From Cylindrobasidium torrendii FP15055 ss-10 (taxonomy: Eukaryota; Basidiomycota; Agaricomycetes; Agaricales; Physalacriaceae), in NCBI GenBank assembly GCA_000934385.1, contig KN880435.1:248001-312000 (forward strand): DNA of 64,000 nt, read 5' to 3'. The notes below the pieces were generated by a model. That model ran no database searches. It had not been told where the DNA came from and saw only the letters and a program-made list of their open reading frames with translations. Positions within the stretch are counted from its first letter, which is position 1. Every line of letters starts with the position of its first letter. Shown here one piece after another: positions 35,601-48,321 of the stretch. Made by a program: the position numbers and the translations under genes.

Positions 35601-38600
35601 ATTTCCAAAACGTGGTCATCAAAGCGCTCCTGGATATTCTGAAGGACCAGTCGTTGGCGAGCCATCATCACATGGCCATTGAAGCGGTCATGTCGATATT
35701 CAAAACGCAGGGACTAAAGTGCGCCGCCTTCTTGCCTCAGGTGCGTATAGCATGCAAGATGCTACTTATTTTCAAGTCCTAATAGAATATAGATCGTCCC
35801 CGCGTTCACCACTGTTACCCGTAATTCTGCACCACGGCTGCAAGAATTCCACCTTCAACAACTCACTATTCTGGTGGGCATCATCAAGCAGCACATTCGC
35901 AACTACATGCCAACAGTCTTCAACCTGATCACCGAGATATGGGACAACGTTGCCTTGCAACTACCTCTTGTGTCACTCATAGAAGCTCTCAGCAAAGCTT
36001 TGAGTGCTGAGTTCAAGCCTTTCTTGCCCACTGTGATTCCGCTTGTCCTCAAGGTATTCGACGGCGAGCTGAATGACAAGCGCGTCAACACCCAAATCAA
36101 GATATTCGATGCGTTCCAAACATTCGGCGCAAACATTGAAGAATACTTGCACCTTGTTATTCCTCTTATCGTCCGCGCGTACGACCGCCTCGACGGAACG
36201 ACACCCTTGCGCAAGAAGGCCATCCAGACCATCGATGTGCTGTCTAAGCGCGTGAACTTCTCAGACCACGCCTCGAGAATTATGCACCCTCTCGTGCGTG
36301 TACTCGAGAACTCGAACCACGAGTTACGACAGGCTGCGATGGACACGATGTGTTCTCTGTGTATACAATTTGGCGCAGATTTTGCTATTTTCGTGACAAA
36401 CATCAACAAGGTGAGTTGCCCCCGGCAGCCCCAGTATCTTATCTGTGGGGAAGTGGGGTATTGACCCCGACTCCTAGGTCCTCGTCCGGCACCGGATACA
36501 ACACTTGAAATACGAGAGTCTTATCAACAAGCTCCTCAGTGGAGAGCAACTCCCGCAAGAACCCAGCGTGCTCGAGATACTGTAATTATCTCTGCCTAGG
36601 CATGTGCGATTGCGCCTTCTCATGGCTGAATTTAGGTCTCTGGAGAACTCCAAGAATGCCGAGTTCCCGACACCAGCGGCGGAGGCTGCTAAGCTTACGG
36701 TCAACCAGCAGCACTTGAAATCGGCGTGGGATACGTCTCAGACCAGCACAAAGGAGGACTGGACGGATTGGATACACCGGCTTACGGTCGAGCTCATGAA
36801 AGAATCCCCCTCTCATGGCCTTCGAGCTTGCATGAGCTTGGTGGATATACATGGGCCGCTTGCGCGAGAGTTGTTCAATGCTGCGTTTTTGTCGTGCTGG
36901 GGCGAGCTTTATGACCAATATCAGGTTCGTACCCTCTCGGTTATCTCTTTCCTTGTTTCGATGTTGGCGTCTGATCTTATTCCTGCTTCCCTTTAATAGG
37001 AAGACCTCGTTCGCGCAATCGAAACTGCCCTTACCTCCCAAACCGCTCCCAGCGACCTTATCCACCGTTTGCTCAGCCTCGCCGAATTCATGGAGCATGA
37101 GGAGAAGCCTTTGCCCATTGAGCCCGGTATCCTGGGTGAGTGTGCGCTGAAGAACTTGGCATACGCGAAGGCCATGCACTACAAAGAGACGGAATACTTT
37201 TCGGAAGCATCACCATCGACTATCGAGGCGCTCATATCTATCAACACGCGGTTGCAGCAGCAGGATGCGGCATGGGGCACGTTGGTCATGGCACACGAGA
37301 GATACGACGTGTCAAAACAAGAGGAGTGGTTCGAGCGTTTAGGGCGCTGGCAGGAGGCACTTGATGCGTATGACCGACGGATCGAGGAGAACACGATGAC
37401 GCCGGATGTGCAGATAGGCAGGATGAAGTGTCTTCATGCATTGGGCGAGTGGGACTCGTTAGCGACACAGGTGGATGAGGTATGGCAGAACGCAACCAAC
37501 GAAAATCGGAGGGAGATTGCCCCCATTGCCGCCGCCGCGGCTTGGAGTCTCAATGATTGGGACTCGATGGAGGAGTACATCGCAACGATGAGGCCAGATT
37601 CGTCCGACCGGTACTTCTATCGCGCAATCCTGTCTGTCCACCAGAACCAGTTCCAGAAGGCGCTCTTGCACATTGCGAAGTCTCGCGACTTACTCGACCC
37701 GGAGCTGTCGTCATTTGTTGGAGAGGGATATGGACGTTCGTACAGGTGTGCAATGTCGCTCGCTTTGTAACTGGTTCTTATCTCATTTAGTGTGATGGTT
37801 CGCGCGCAGATGCTCTCCGAGCTCGAGGAGATCATCTCTTACAAGCGCCTCGCTGACCAGCCTGAGCGCCAGCAAACAATGCGGAAGACGTGGATCAAGA
37901 GGCTGCAGGGTTGCCAGAAGGAGGTCGAAGTGTGGCAGCGCATCCTCCAGGTCCGAACTTTGGTACTCAACCCGGAGGACGATCCAATCATGTGGATCAA
38001 ATTTGCCAACCTATGTCGGAAGTCGGATAGAATGGCGCTTGCGGGCAAGACCATCAATACCTTGCTCGCTCCTCACGAGAACGTGCGTTACTTTACTTTT
38101 TGGCACACGGTCATTAAAACTCATACGGTCTTATAGGCACCAGGATCGTCTTTGCGGGACCATCGATTGAAGGCGCCGCCGAACGTTGTCTATGCTCATC
38201 TCAAGTTCATGTGGGCGAATGGGGCGAAAGAATCAAGCTTGACATACCTTCGCCAATTCTCGAGTAACCTCTCGAGGGACCTTCAAGCGCCGGATGACAC
38301 GCACACCCATCCTTGGATAGCGCGGGAGCGCAAGAACCAGCTGTCTAAACTACTTGCACGATGCTACTTCAAACAAGGACAATGGCAGATACAAGCACAA
38401 TCAACGGAGGGGTGGGTTGCAACCGACGCAAACACCATCATCAACTGCTATGTGATGGCGACACAGCACGATCCTGACTGGTACAAGGCCTGGCATACGT
38501 GGGCGCTGGCGAATTTGGATGTCATTACCTATCTGGAGGGTCAACCAGAGAACCGTTTCGCCGACTCTCCGCCAGACAACCTGGCCAAACATGTCGTGCA

Positions 38601-40928
38601 GGCCATTGAGGGCTTGTTCCGATCGGTCAGCTTGCGCAGTACCGACACTCTTCAGGACACCTTGCGTATTCTCACTTTGTGGTTCAAATTCGGTGGTCAC
38701 TCAGAGGTTGGACATGTCATTGGTTCTGGATTCAACAAGGTTGGCGTTGACAACTGGTTAGAGGTCATCCCTCAAGTGCGTCTTGAGGATGTGCGTGCCC
38801 GCCGAGTATTCACTTCTTTCTCCAGATCATTGCTCGCATTCAAACACCCCATACAACCATACGTCGACACATCCAGACTGTCCTTATCGCCATCGGTCGC
38901 GCTCATCCACAAGCAATGATCTACCCACTTACTGTCGCGTCAAAATCGTCCAGCAAGATTCGTTCGGATGGTGCTCTCGAGATAATTGCCCATCTGAGGG
39001 AACGTCACCCAGTCATTGTTGAGCAGGCTATCATGATCAGTGCCGAGATTATTCGAGTCGCGATACTGTGGAATGAGATGTGGCATGAAGGTCTTGAAGA
39101 GGCGTCCCGTATTTTCTTCACGGAAAAGAACCCTGAGGGCATGATTGCTGCGCTCGAGCCTTTGCACGAGCTCATGGAAAACGTGAGCATTGGCGTCGCA
39201 TATCTGTCTTCTACTAACCATTGTATAGCCTGGACCTACAACCGCGAGAGAAATCTCGTTCATCCAAACGTTTGGAAAGGACCTTCGTTCTGCACGCGAC
39301 GCATGCCATAGATATCGACGGTTTGGTGAAACCAGCGATCTCGACAAAGCGTGGGACATTTACTACGTTGTACGTTATACAAGACTCCCGCCTTGAATCA
39401 TTCTCACGATTTTACAGGTCTTCAAGAAGATCGAGAAGCAACTCCCCCAACTGCAGACACTCGATCTGCAGTACGTCTCGCCAAAATTGTTGGAAGCAAA
39501 GGACCTTGATCTTGCTGTGCCTGGTATGCTTAAATGTGACTATTTTGACTTTTGTTTAAATCGTTCTTCTAGGAACTTATCAATCCGGCCGAGAACCTGT
39601 GTACATTTCGAGCTTCTCTCCACGTCTCACTGTCATCGCGTCCAAGCAACGACCTCGTCGCCTCGCCCTCCGGGGTTCGGATGGAAGGGACTATCAGTAC
39701 CTACTCAAGGGACACGAAGATCTCCGACAGGACGAACGCGTCATGCAGCTTTTCAGCCTCGTCAACAATTTGCTCACTGTCGATACGAGCAGTTACATGC
39801 GCCGCCTGCAGATTCAGCGATTCCCTGTGATTCCGCTGGCACCGAACGCTGGTCTCCTTGGATGGGTGCAAGGGAGCGACACATTCCATGTCCTCGTTCG
39901 CGACTACCGTGAATCTCGCAAGATCCTTCTCAACATCGAGTATCGTCTCATGCTACAAATGGCCCCCGACTACGAGAACCTTACTCTACTGCAGAAGGTT
40001 GAGGTCTTTGAATATGCGTTGCAAAATACCCATGGCCAAGATCTCTACCGCGTGCTTTGGCTGAAGAGCAGGGATTCGGAACATTGGTTGGAGCGTCGGA
40101 CAACCTACACGCGTTCTCTAGCGGTCAATTCGATGGTAGGCCACGTCCTAGGACTTGGTGATCGCCATCCGTCCAATCTGCTGCTGGAGAGAGAGACAGG
40201 CAAGGTCGTTCATATCGATTTTGGCGATTGTTTCGAGGTGGCCATGCTGCGCGAAAAGTTCCCCGAAAAAGTACCATTCAGGTTGACAAGAATGTTGACC
40301 CACGCAATGGAGGTCAGCCCACATGAGTGTCGCTTGGCTTTCATAACGCTAATGGATTCCATAGGTGAGCGGAATTGAGGGTAGCTTCCGCAATACGTGC
40401 GAAATATCGATGCAAGTGCTGCGCGACAACAAGAATTCCTTAATGGCCGTGCTGGAAGCATTTGTTTATGACCCTTTGATCAACTGGCGTCTTATGCAAC
40501 CCGACGGACGTGGACCAGAGGCTGGCAGTGACCAGACGGAGCTTACTCAGTTCACACATGCTGCTGCTTACGCGCAAGGGCCTGCGCGCAAGCTGAAGGC
40601 AGATGAAAATGACATTTTCGGTGGTACGATGGTGTATCCTACTGCATTACTTTGGCTAATATTCTGACTACAGAGGGTGGTGTGCGCGGACTGCAAGAAG
40701 TGCGGAACGAGCGTGCGCTGTTCGTGTATAACAGGGTGCAGAACAAGCTCACGGGTCGTGATTTCGACCCTGCTGTTACACTCTCGGTCACCGACCAAGT
40801 CGACAAGCTCATCAAGCAGGCGACGTCGCTGGAGAACTTGTGTCAACTCTTTTCTGGATGGTAAGCATTCTTTTCACCTTTTTGTCTAGTTGCATACTGA
40901 TGGGTTATGCAGGTGTGCTTTCTGGTAG
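32700..40928 (+). CDS. TOR: target of rapamycin (TOR) protein kinase
   Basis: The central nutrient-sensing Ser/Thr kinase of TORC1 (and of TORC2 if it is the only copy). The start is [20 protein letters not shown] at 32700. HEAT repeats fill the N-terminal half ([60 protein letters not shown]). The FAT domain lies at about 36.7-38.9 kb. The FRB domain (about 39.05-39.35 kb) reads [19 protein letters not shown] and [11 protein letters not shown], keeping the Ser, Trp and Phe positions that contact rapamycin-FKBP12. The kinase domain has [27 protein letters not shown] and [12 protein letters not shown]. The FATC tail ends CQLFSGWCAFW, completed across the last 52-base intron. All key catalytic residues are present. 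There are about 20 short introns. Confidence 0.97.
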
Positions 40929-41842
40929 TTCATTATGTGGAAGTCAGGAGGACAGCTCTTTATCATATCGTTTGTATCATTATTGCTCTGTTCATCTCTG
41001 TATCTCTATCAAGGACTCGTAGTTACTTTTGTCCTGCCTCTCTCTCACGAACAAATCAAGCGTACATATGTGGGAGTAACCACAAAGTACCACATCGGTC
41101 AAACAATCAAATAAGAGGCGGAACTGCCGAGCCCAAGCCGAGCCGATTCGGTCCTTTATCAACAAGGAAATCTGCGTGTCGCCGGACTCAGGCCAAATTC
41201 TCATTTGCATTCCTCAACATTACGCACCCGTTGACGCAATGGGTGATGACAGCGGATTCCTCGTTCTGGCGTCGTGTTGTTCTATGATATCTGCGTCTTT
41301 CCAGAGACACCGGTGACCGCACATTGGCCCACTGTGCGCCTTTCGGTTTGTGAGCAGGCCTATATCCGTAAATGGATGCTCAAAAAATGACGTTTCCTGA
41401 TTGAGAACAACGTGTTTGCATCTCTGTCACGCGACGGAATTATCCCCATAAGGTCAACTTCGCGCGACCCACTCAATCCCGAGCTTCTGCATTCCCCGTC
41501 GCTTGCCGCGGTCGCCTGACCGAGGTGACGACCTTACCATGGTTTACTTCGCTGTACTTGTTTACTGGGTGGATTTATTTCCCAGTCTATTCCCAAGGTG
41601 CCCCCTAAACGTGTACAAGGGTGGGCTGAATCGATTCGTTCTATAAAAATGGATGGTATGGATACTTATACAACATGAGAAAGCCGTAGCGAAAGAGAGA
41701 ACCGAAAGCAGAGGGGTATAGATAGCGAGGGACTGGTTAGTGAGTGAGTAAGATACATAAAGTGAATAATAATGGTCGCCTATGAGCGCCTTGATAAGTA
41801 GATTGAGAGATAATAGTACAATTGGTATGGTTCTAGCCGCAG
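40929..41842. other. convergent intergenic region, about 900 bases
   Basis: Lies between the convergent ends of TOR and the DH-domain gene. Only short open frames without family resemblance were seen. It contains both 3' untranslated regions. An imperfect palindrome CCGAGCCGATTCGG sits near 41133; no RNA gene was recognised. Confidence 0.5.
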
Positions 41843-43502
41843 TTACACGCGAAGGAACTTGGCGTTGCCTTGAGCATCGTTGCAACGTTGAGCTATGCGC
41901 ATGGCCGCAGCGACAGCGCGTTGCACCAAGTGATGTGATGGCGACTCTGAATCCGTGTGTTTGAGTAAATCTGGTGAACTGGTCAGTCTACAGACAAGGT
42001 GGACATAAACGGGCGAGACTTACCCTTGAAGAAGAGTACATATCGAGTCACGCGCTGGACAGGTAGAATGCCTAGGTCTTGGATTGTATGCTTCGGTCGT
42101 GACTGCGGGGAAGATTGAATGAGAGTGGGGAGTACCGGCAGGCTCATTCTCCACATCTTCTTGCGCGAGTCTGGGGACAGCAACGGCGTAACCGGTTCGC
42201 TAACAGCACGAGGTGCAGGGAGTGGCGGGAGTGGGGGAACAGGCGGGACAGGCGACCAATTGAATTTGGCGGACAAGGTTCGACTATGTCTGGAGAGCTT
42301 CCGGCGCCTGTCGTCGTCAAACCATCCACCAACGATAGAACACCAGTCTCCGAGCGCGTTGGAAACTTCGTATTCTAGGTGGATGAGGGCAGAGGCGATG
42401 CCATTGACACTGGGATCGTCTTCCATGAAGGTCAACAGTCTTTCAGATGTCGAGATAAGAACGAGCAACCGCTGGAGCATAACTGTCGGCGGGGGGTGCA
42501 CCGGCCACTGGTTGTGTGTTCGAGTTTGATGCAATAAAATGAGCATCTGTGTGTGATAATGACGTTCGGTGCGCAAAATGTCACGCGTCGTCAAGAGAGC
42601 AAGGAGGGTCGAGCGGCGGACCGAGTCGACGTTGGACAGACTGGGGGAGTGAAGGAGCCCTAGGTCATCATATGGATATTCGTCGTACAGATGGCCATCC
42701 AAAGAAGTGCACTGATTGCAGCTAAGGACGGTCTCTGCGAAATCGTTGTCCGAAATGGCCTCATCGGTCATGAGCGTCCAACGCCTTCTGCGCTGTTCCT
42801 CGTATTCGTCCAGAGGCAAGACACTGTTAGCCGAGCGAGGAGAGACTGGGGGAGAGACAGGTGGAGGGGAGGAGCTAATGTCGCGACCTGGGGTCTGGGT
42901 CAATGAACGTTCGTCCTCTTCATCGTCTGAGTCTTCATTGCCGATCAAGAACGTGGCGCGCTTGGGGGGCTGATGGCGGTCAGATAGGGAAGTAAATGAT
43001 GGTTGAGACGCACCAATGGCGGAGGGACGGGAGCAGCGTGTTCGACTGGTGGTGCGGACTGTGCACGAGCGGACTTCCTACGTCTGAAACTGAACGAAAG
43101 TGTCGAGCGACGCCTAGGATACGATGGCGGTGTATTGTACACTTGCGGGGGTGTCTCTGCATGATGCGGCATAGTATGGTACGACACCGGAGGTGGACGT
43201 TGTGTCTTGGTCAACTTGCGCGTAGGCATCGACGCCGTCCGTTTGGGAGCACTGTTGCTGACGAGAGGTGCATGAGATCCAACGCTCGATGGGCTCGATG
43301 GCGACTGGAACGAGTAGGGAAAATGTGAAAACGGGGGAGCGTCGTCGGCCACAAAACTAAAGATTGGCGATGCTACCCTGGCCTTCTTGAGCTTATTCGG
43401 GCGACGATGAGCAAAGCCGGGCGGGGGCGTGGGGGGAACGTTGGCGCCGTGTGATGAGCTGGACGATGCGGCGGTGTTGAGCACAAGTTCGGGGACCGTC
43501 AT
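41843..43502 (-). CDS. DH (RhoGEF) domain protein with Pro/Ser-rich N-terminus
   Basis: A probable guanine-nucleotide exchange factor for Rho-family GTPases. The first exon (from 43502) is low-complexity and basic/Pro-rich (VPPTPPPGFAHRRPNKLKK, YPRRRSTLSFSFRRRKSAR). The second exon begins after a short intron with ATFLIGNEDSDDEEDER. The DH region covers STLLALLTTRDILRTERHYH (helix 1, CR1), TSERLLTFMEDDP, and DLGILPVQRVTRYVLFFKDL, the CR3 hallmark (PVQR..RY..L), the last residues supplied by the final exon. The final exon ends QGNAKFLRV at 41843. No PH domain follows, and a Pro-rich insert (PPVPPLPPLPAP) interrupts the DH domain. Fungal proteins of this layout exist; the target GTPase is unknown. 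Confidence 0.78.
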
Positions 43503-43884
43503 GTCGTGAGGGAGAACGACAGAGTGGCATTACCAAAAATTGCCGAAACCGAGTGTTTGGATATAAGTCTTCGATCTTTGATCACGTCATTTCCTCTGAA
43601 TCGCGATTTCCAAGTATTTCCCCTGTAATTTCCACATGTAACTGCCGTGCCTGTCACAGAAATGGTTCCTGCGAAATGCAATGCCAGCGAAATGGCAAGC
43701 GATTGGTTCAACCAGCCACGAGCCTCACGCAACACAGAAGGATCTTCCGTTGTCGTTGGTGGTGACGCCCTCGACGACTCGTCATGTTCTGGTACCATCA
43801 AACTTGCTCTTACAAATGTCTTCAACACCGTCTTGTTCCAATTTCCTGTCTAGACTCTCTTAGACTGAATGCAGTGTTGCCGAG
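43503..43884. other. divergent intergenic region
   Basis: About 380 bases upstream of the DH-domain gene and of the doubtful gene at 43885. Open frames occur on both strands (for example minus 43499-43828) but lack splice support or family resemblance. Confidence 0.4.
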
Positions 43885-44767
43885 ATGGCGCTCTCGGGCA
43901 ATGCGGCACCCTATCGCATCCAAATTGTAACCGTATACCGTCTTCATCGAGCGGAAAAGCTCGAGAACGAGCACGAAATCGGGATCGAGCAGGTTCGCTT
44001 GGGGTTCGCCTCAAATTGGCCTCAACTTTGTGGCGCAGCGAGTGTTACCGGCCTCTTCACATCCGTCCTTGTTTTCTCCGCCGCCGTGAAATCTGGGAAC
44101 GAACTTCCGAGCGTCATGGCCGCTTACACACTCTCCGGAAGAGGATGATGTCTGTCATAGACGCCCGTCGAAAACATCTCCTGCGCTGAAAATGCGTCCT
44201 GCACGAGGATGCCTTAGAGAATGACAACTGTTCAGCGAGCTTGCGATACTAACCAAGAATGGAGCAGAACGGCCCATCGCTCAGCTCGAACGAGTTGCCG
44301 CATACCCCCTCATCCTACTAGATTATTTCAAAGCTCCAGACTCTTTGCACCGTGGCAATTATCAGGTGAGTCCCTTCTCCTCGGATTCTACGCAGCTTTG
44401 CCTTTCGTTCAATTGATTTCCGAGTAGTGCTATTACTGGACTTACTCTACTTTCGACCGAGCGTTACGCACTGTATACAGCATCCCCGAGTCTGCACAGG
44501 AAAGACGGAATGCAAAAGAATGCGAAAAACGCCGTTACCCGACCGCCTCTTCACGTTATCGGCTGAGCAATGTGAATGAACAATCAAACAAGAGCAGGCA
44601 ACGAGGGAGTCACTGTCAGTGGGCCGACATCCCATCCGTGTATTCTGTCACCTGCGTTCATGGTGTGTTCGTCCTCGCTGGGACGCCTACATAGGGCCGA
44701 TGTTATGAACCCCACGTTCTTCGAATCCAACGCGCGCAAGTACATGCTTCCATACAACCCGTATTGA
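43885..44767 (+). CDS. doubtful orphan gene
   Basis: Plus-strand sequence with several coding-like exons. The first begins MALSGNAAPYRIQIVTVYRL and contains a hydrophobic stretch (AASVTGLFTSVLVFSAA). A donor GTGAAA near 44087 and an acceptor near 44158 would join it to TPVENISCAENA, and a further 40-base intron to ELAILTKNGAERPIAQLERV and AAYPLILLDYFKAPDSLHRG, ending at a clear donor GTGAGT near 44366. Downstream, CYYWTYSTFDRALRTVYSIP continues as a long open frame, and another frame ends FFESNARKYMLPYNPY at 44767; I could not join the two with confidence. No family is recognised. It may be a lineage-specific gene or a decayed one. Confidence 0.33.
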
Positions 44768-45003
44768 AGCATGTCCCGGGGTCAGTCTACCCGAACCATC
44801 GTAATAGTTTTGAGACACCCTGCTTCCAATTTCTACTGTACAAGTAGTGGCGATATTGACCCAGCCAACAACTATGCCGCCGTCTACGCTGAGAAGGCAA
44901 GCTGGAGGGCTCCTCGCTGTTTTTCTGCAGACTTGGTCAACGCAATCCTACTGAAGATCGTCGCTATCGTGGTGATAAATTAAAGGCTCCAATAATATGG
45001 TGG

Positions 45004-45562
45004 CTAGTAGTAGACATAGTGCATAACAGCTGTCGAACCAATGTTGACACAACACAACAGAAGCGGTGCGAAACGCGGCTGTGGAAGCAGTGGATGTGGG
45101 TTTGAAGAGGAAATTGGGAGGACTGATAGATGACTCGCATGGATCCAGAGTCAGTCGGACGCCCAACCATTGACAGACTCGTCGCGAGAAGAGCGCTCAG
45201 AACGCCTCAAGTTCGTGAGCGTCTTACCCTGCGTGTCTTCCGGCGCTTGCGTCCCGTAGCAGTTGACGAACGAGCTCGATGCTTTCGTATTGTCTGGCAG
45301 AGCCACCTTGAGAACTCTATTGTATTAGCAGAGCTCAATCACCTGTTTGCGCCGGAGGCTTCGGAGTGTAGGCCAACTTAGGCAAAAGCAAGAAACGGAA
45401 TAGGAAGGAATGTAACAAGCAACAGTAACGTCTTACCGTCCCACATACACGCCCTAGGACAGAGGTTCTGCTTGCCCAGTCCGAGCGCTTCGAGCACGCT
45501 ACCAAGGAGGCCAGAGAAGCAATGTCGTTAGATGTAGGGGGGACATGAACAAAGTTACACAT
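45004..45562 (-). CDS. doubtful small orphan gene
   Basis: A possible three-exon minus-strand gene. The first exon from ATG 45562 reads MCNFVHVPPTSNDIASLASL and VACSKRSDWASRTSVLGRVC, to a donor GTAAGA near 45437. An acceptor near 45333 would continue SSQGGSARQYESIELVRQLL and RDASAGRHA to a very good donor (GGTAAGAC) near 45226. The last exon would read LPISSSNPHPLLPQPRFAPL and stop at 45004. The splice sites are good but no family is recognised and alternative frames are also open. It sits just downstream of the GH43 gene stop on the same strand. Confidence 0.25.
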
Positions 45563-45601
45563 GCGGGAAGCCTAGCTGAAATAGAGTACTCAATGTGAGC
45601 T

Positions 45602-47517
45602 CTAAGAATATTGATGCCAATACTTGAAATCTGCGGGCACCAGTGTGGGAAAGCCTCTTCCAGTATTGTACACGCCAAATAACGCCCCCTTGAAGTCACT
45701 GCATTCCATCTGTTAGTTGGGAATCATCTGATGAAATGGCATGCATACCTGAATAGAGACAGCAATGCGCTATCGATGGTCAAGGCGTCCACCCATTCAC
45801 CGTCGCCTTCCGCATACCCAAAGGTGTACGATACCGAGTCTCCTACAATCCGCAACTTGACTGGGGCATCTTCCGTGTCTAGCTCCCTCCGTTCCACTGT
45901 CGCCTTGGTATTGTTCGCGGGAGTAAGAGCCCACGGTCCGACTTGCTCATTCTCTTCGACCTTGCGCGTAATCACATACCTCTTCCCGTCCGCGTCCCCA
46001 GTGACTGCAATCTCATCGTGCATGCTATCCTGCCTCCAGACTGCGATCCCCGCCTCCGTCAAGTTACTTGTCGGCGAAAACTCCAACAACGTTTCGAACG
46101 TCTGGTTGTACGCAGTCTGCTTGCGCAAGACGAGCGCTGGACTGTCTCTGTCACCAGGCGCGTACGCATTCCCTTTCACTCGAAGGTAGCCCTCCCTCTC
46201 CGTCAGCGAGTAAAACCGCTTGTACGGCGTGCGTGCGAAGTACCATTCTCCTTCCAGATCGTCTCCATCGGCATCCCCAAAGTCCAACGTATAATCTGTG
46301 TCAAGGTGTTTGTCCTCCAGAACACCTTCCAAGTGCTCAGTGATAGGCTCCCCTCCGTTGAAGACAGGCCATCCATCCTCCCATGTGACGGGATACAAGA
46401 ACGTCTCTCTCCCAATTTGGATGCGGCTCGAATTCGCGCCTTGTGGTCTGGTGGCAAGAAGGGTCCCCCACCAACTCCCATCCTCTGCTTGTGTGATATC
46501 TGCATGGCCTGTGGACTGCACGGGTAGAGTCAGGTCTGCTCCGTTGTACACCAGAGGATTCTTTGGGTTGTTTTCCCACGGACCGCTCGGCGACGGTCCT
46601 CGCTGGATTGTTGCCTGATGCGTCGCGCCAATGCCGCCTTCAGCGATGAGCAGGTAGTACGTGCCGTTAATGTTGTAGAGTTTCGGTCCCTCGGGAGGAG
46701 CATCAGCCGTACGGCTTGGAAGAGTGCCAGTGAAAATAAGCTGGGAAGGCGTCAAGGAGTTCCCAGTAGCGATGTCGATGGTGTTTTGGTATATGCCCAA
46801 GAGATCACTGTCGGGATCGATACCACACCATGTAGCGTAGACCTGTTTACAGATGAAACTTGTGTGGTAGAAAGAATATGAGGTCACGTACATCGCCATT
46901 GTCGTCCCAGAAGAGGTCGGGATCATATCCCAGGGCGTCGATGTAAATTGGGTCGCTCCAGTTGTTTGAGAAGATGTCGTCTGTAGTGACATAGAATGAC
47001 CGGGCGGGGAGTGTCAGCTCCGCTGCAACGACCCAAGATCAGCCTAAATGAATAGGTAAACGGAGAGTAGGAATACATGTATAAGCGTGTCGCGATGTCG
47101 CAATCAAATAGTATGTGCCATTGTGGTATCTCAATCCAGGCGCCCACAAACCTGTCGAAGAGTCATCAGGGAATGAGGGGAAAGGTTAAAAACAGGAACA
47201 TACCTCCATTTTCTGCCGTTCCATACAGTGGTAGTTGGCTAGGCCTACTTAGTGCATGTCCAACGAACTCCCAATCTACCAAATTCGTGCTATGGTAAAT
47301 TGGATGCCCAGGGAACAGTTCAAATGTCGACGTCGCAATGAAGTAGTCCGAGCCTACGCGCAACAGTGCAGGATCCGGGTTGAAACCAGCAAGGATGGGA
47401 TTGTACAATGCGTTTACGGTGGCTGCGATGCCAGGGAGCTTTAAAACAAACGTCGATCTGAAGCCTGGTCCACGTACCGGCGACAAGCAGCACGACAAAT
47501 GATTCAAGTCGAATCAT
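45602..47517 (-). CDS. secreted glycoside hydrolase family 43 (beta-xylosidase/arabinofuranosidase type)
   Basis: An extracellular plant-cell-wall enzyme that releases xylose or arabinose from hemicellulose. The first exon codes for the signal peptide MIRLESFVVLLVA, joined across a 55-base intron to ATVNALYNPILAGFNPDPAL. The three catalytic acids of the five-bladed propeller are visible: the general base Asp in GFNPDPALLRV, the modulating Asp in YDPDLFWDDNGD, and the general acid Glu in APPEGPKLYNING. The C-terminal 200 residues form a beta-sandwich domain (TYNQTFETLLEFSPT-like region, AGIAVWRQDSMHDE) ending in the family-like FKGALFGVYNTGRG and a stop at 45602. About 540 residues. Substrate preference between xylose and arabinose cannot be told from sequence. 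Confidence 0.94.
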
Positions 47518-47842
47518 CGTGGACGAGGATGCAGGCGTACTCTCAGCATATGTGCAATCACTTTATACCCAAGGTCCATAGTAATACTCTGGCGCCATTG
47601 AGACGTGCTTGTACTAGCGGGCCGTTCGCGAAGTTCGCAAAGTCCGGTGCATACTCCTGGACAAGTTGACCGGGAGAATGATGTTGTTATTTCGGCTCGA
47701 AGACGCGTTGAACTGGAGCGTATTCTTCCGAGTCTCAGAATCACGAAGACTTCACCATGTGACCGTGTGGAAGGAAGTTGCGCTCACTGATCGGCGGGGT
47801 CCTTGCTCTTCACCAAAGTATTGTTTAAACGCACTTTTCTCT
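47518..47842. other. divergent intergenic region upstream of GH43
   Basis: A 325-base region between the GH43 start and a small plus-strand orphan. No regulatory site could be assigned with confidence. Confidence 0.4.
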
Positions 47843-48320
47843 ATGCCTCGAAGAAAGAAAACAGTGTTGCTACGTATACAAAATCTGGAAGAAGGCAAAC
47901 GGCGCAGGATCGAGGCCAAAGCGGCTGGGATAGAATACGTCTCCAAGACAGAAATGGCGCGGCGGGCAGCTGTAGTGGCTGCAGCTAAGAAAGAGGTGCG
48001 TGGCTGAATGGGAAAGTCTAACCTATCATCTGATTTTGGACTTTTAACAGGCCGAGCGTTTCAAAACCATCTCAGATGAGCAAGAGGCAGAACCAGAGAG
48101 CAATGCAACCCCAGATCTTAGTAGGCCATATTTCACACCAGAACTCAACGTTGAGCAATTGTTTGCTTTGAGCTGGAAGACCATTGCACCTCCAGAGAGA
48201 CAGCTATTCGGCGTGTTTGACGCGGGAAATGCGTGCCCTGCAGAGTCCAAACGTTCGTCTGCGCCCCGATTGTTCGACCTGATAATCAATAATCTACATA
48301 GTATACATCTACACTTGTAA
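47843..48320 (+). CDS. small basic orphan protein
   Basis: A two-exon plus-strand gene with no recognised family. The first exon reads MPRRKKTVLLRIQNLEEGKR and continues as a basic helical segment to AAVVAAAKKE, where a donor GTGCGT near 47996 begins a 56-base intron ending in TTTTAACAG. The second exon reads AERFKTISDEQEAEPESNAT, SRPYFTPELNVEQLFALSWK and ends NNLHSIHLHL with the stop at 48318-48320. The predicted product is about 140 residues with a basic, possibly nucleic-acid-binding or coiled-coil N-terminus. Its stop lies one base from the stop of the convergent anthranilate phosphoribosyltransferase gene, so the two mRNAs must overlap at their 3' ends. Confidence 0.5.
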
Positions 48321-48321
48321 T

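Noticed and set aside
47843..48320. A transposase-derived fragment, suggested by the basic MPRRKK start
   Set aside because: No catalytic motif or terminal inverted repeat could be found, so it is listed only as an orphan gene.
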